Part shown: piece by piece, positions 63,975 through 64,000 of the stretch
How positions within the stretch are numbered: the stretch's first letter is position 1
Layout of the letters: every line of letters starts with the position of its first letter
Assembly (NCBI GenBank): GCA_049889215.1
Contig: JBMHDV010000010.1
Location: 10,703 to 74,702 of the forward strand
Origin: UBA817 sp049889215
GTDB lineage: Bacteria; Margulisbacteria; Marinamargulisbacteria; UBA817
Direction: 5' to 3'
DNA length: 64,000 bases
Notes under the pieces: model-generated
What the model saw: only the letters and a program-made list of their open reading frames with translations
What the model was told of the DNA's origin: nothing
Database searches by the model: none
Position numbers and translations under genes: made by a program

Positions 63975-64000
63975 ATGGCACAAGCAAATGACTGGTTTGA
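63975..64000 (+). CDS. possible start of a gene cut by the window edge
   Basis: ATG followed by A-Q-A-N-D-W-F, open to the edge. There is no ribosome site, and too little is visible to name it. The 120 bases before it, divergent from the 127-aa gene, would hold both promoters. Confidence 0.25.

Overview
The window is AT-rich, gene-dense DNA that I read as a host-associated, probably intracellular gammaproteobacterium. The assignment rests on CmoB, a GshA of the proteobacterial PF08886 type, a GrxD/BolA pair, and many eukaryotic-like or effector-like proteins: a protein kinase, two ankyrin proteins (one with an IQ motif), large P-loop GTPases and low-complexity secreted-type proteins. I cannot name the species. 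No tRNA, intact rRNA operon or CRISPR array is visible.

Region by region. 0-9.1 kb is mainly housekeeping: a folate/pterin cluster (6-PTPS end, FolB, FolK-like), L-serine dehydratase, peroxiredoxin and IlvE, a Ser/Thr-kinase-like gene, then a tightly overlapping minus-strand thiol operon (GshA, GshB, glutaredoxin, BolA, GrxD, MutY). 9.2-14.3 kb, in the same direction, holds the most unusual locus: four translationally coupled genes encoding a FliF-FliG fusion with three S-layer-homology-like motifs inserted in the FliF ring domain, a FliM-middle-domain protein, and two exported beta-rich/TPR proteins. No export apparatus, rod, hook, filament or stator gene is in the window. 14.3-15.7 kb is cmoB plus a small gene.

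15.7-33.5 kb is an accessory island of unrecognised large proteins, decayed paralogue fragments, a truncated 5S rRNA remnant, a membrane protein with an internal duplication, and a divergent pair (an ART-like protein and a purine nucleoside phosphorylase) whose N-termini resemble mitochondrial presequences. It continues with an SDR, a protein with three C-terminal repeats carrying NLS-like basic clusters, an IQ-motif ankyrin protein, and a membrane-bound LuxR-type regulator.

33.7-44.2 kb holds two paralogous giant GTPases (1630 and 921 aa) on either side of a 471-aa unknown protein and an IS1-like transposase. Related TGAC/GTCA elements lie upstream of both. 44.2-52.8 kb is an apparent operon with strong ribosome binding sites: four small proteins starting MN(I/V)N, a 521-aa unknown protein, and a 1708-aa TraG/VirD4-like ATPase with a Ser/Asn/Gln-rich insert and a C-terminal membrane anchor. 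53-63 kb has another ankyrin protein, a 2OG-Fe(II) oxygenase and several effector-like minus-strand genes. The window ends with a small exported Spy-like protein and a hypothetical gene.

A shared upstream element, (T/C)GTTTA-N14-(T/A)GGG followed by an A/T-rich hexamer, precedes six effector-like genes scattered over 47 kb, with an invariant 14-nt gap. It suggests a coordinately expressed regulon. All domain assignments were made by eye from motifs and family knowledge; no database search was run.
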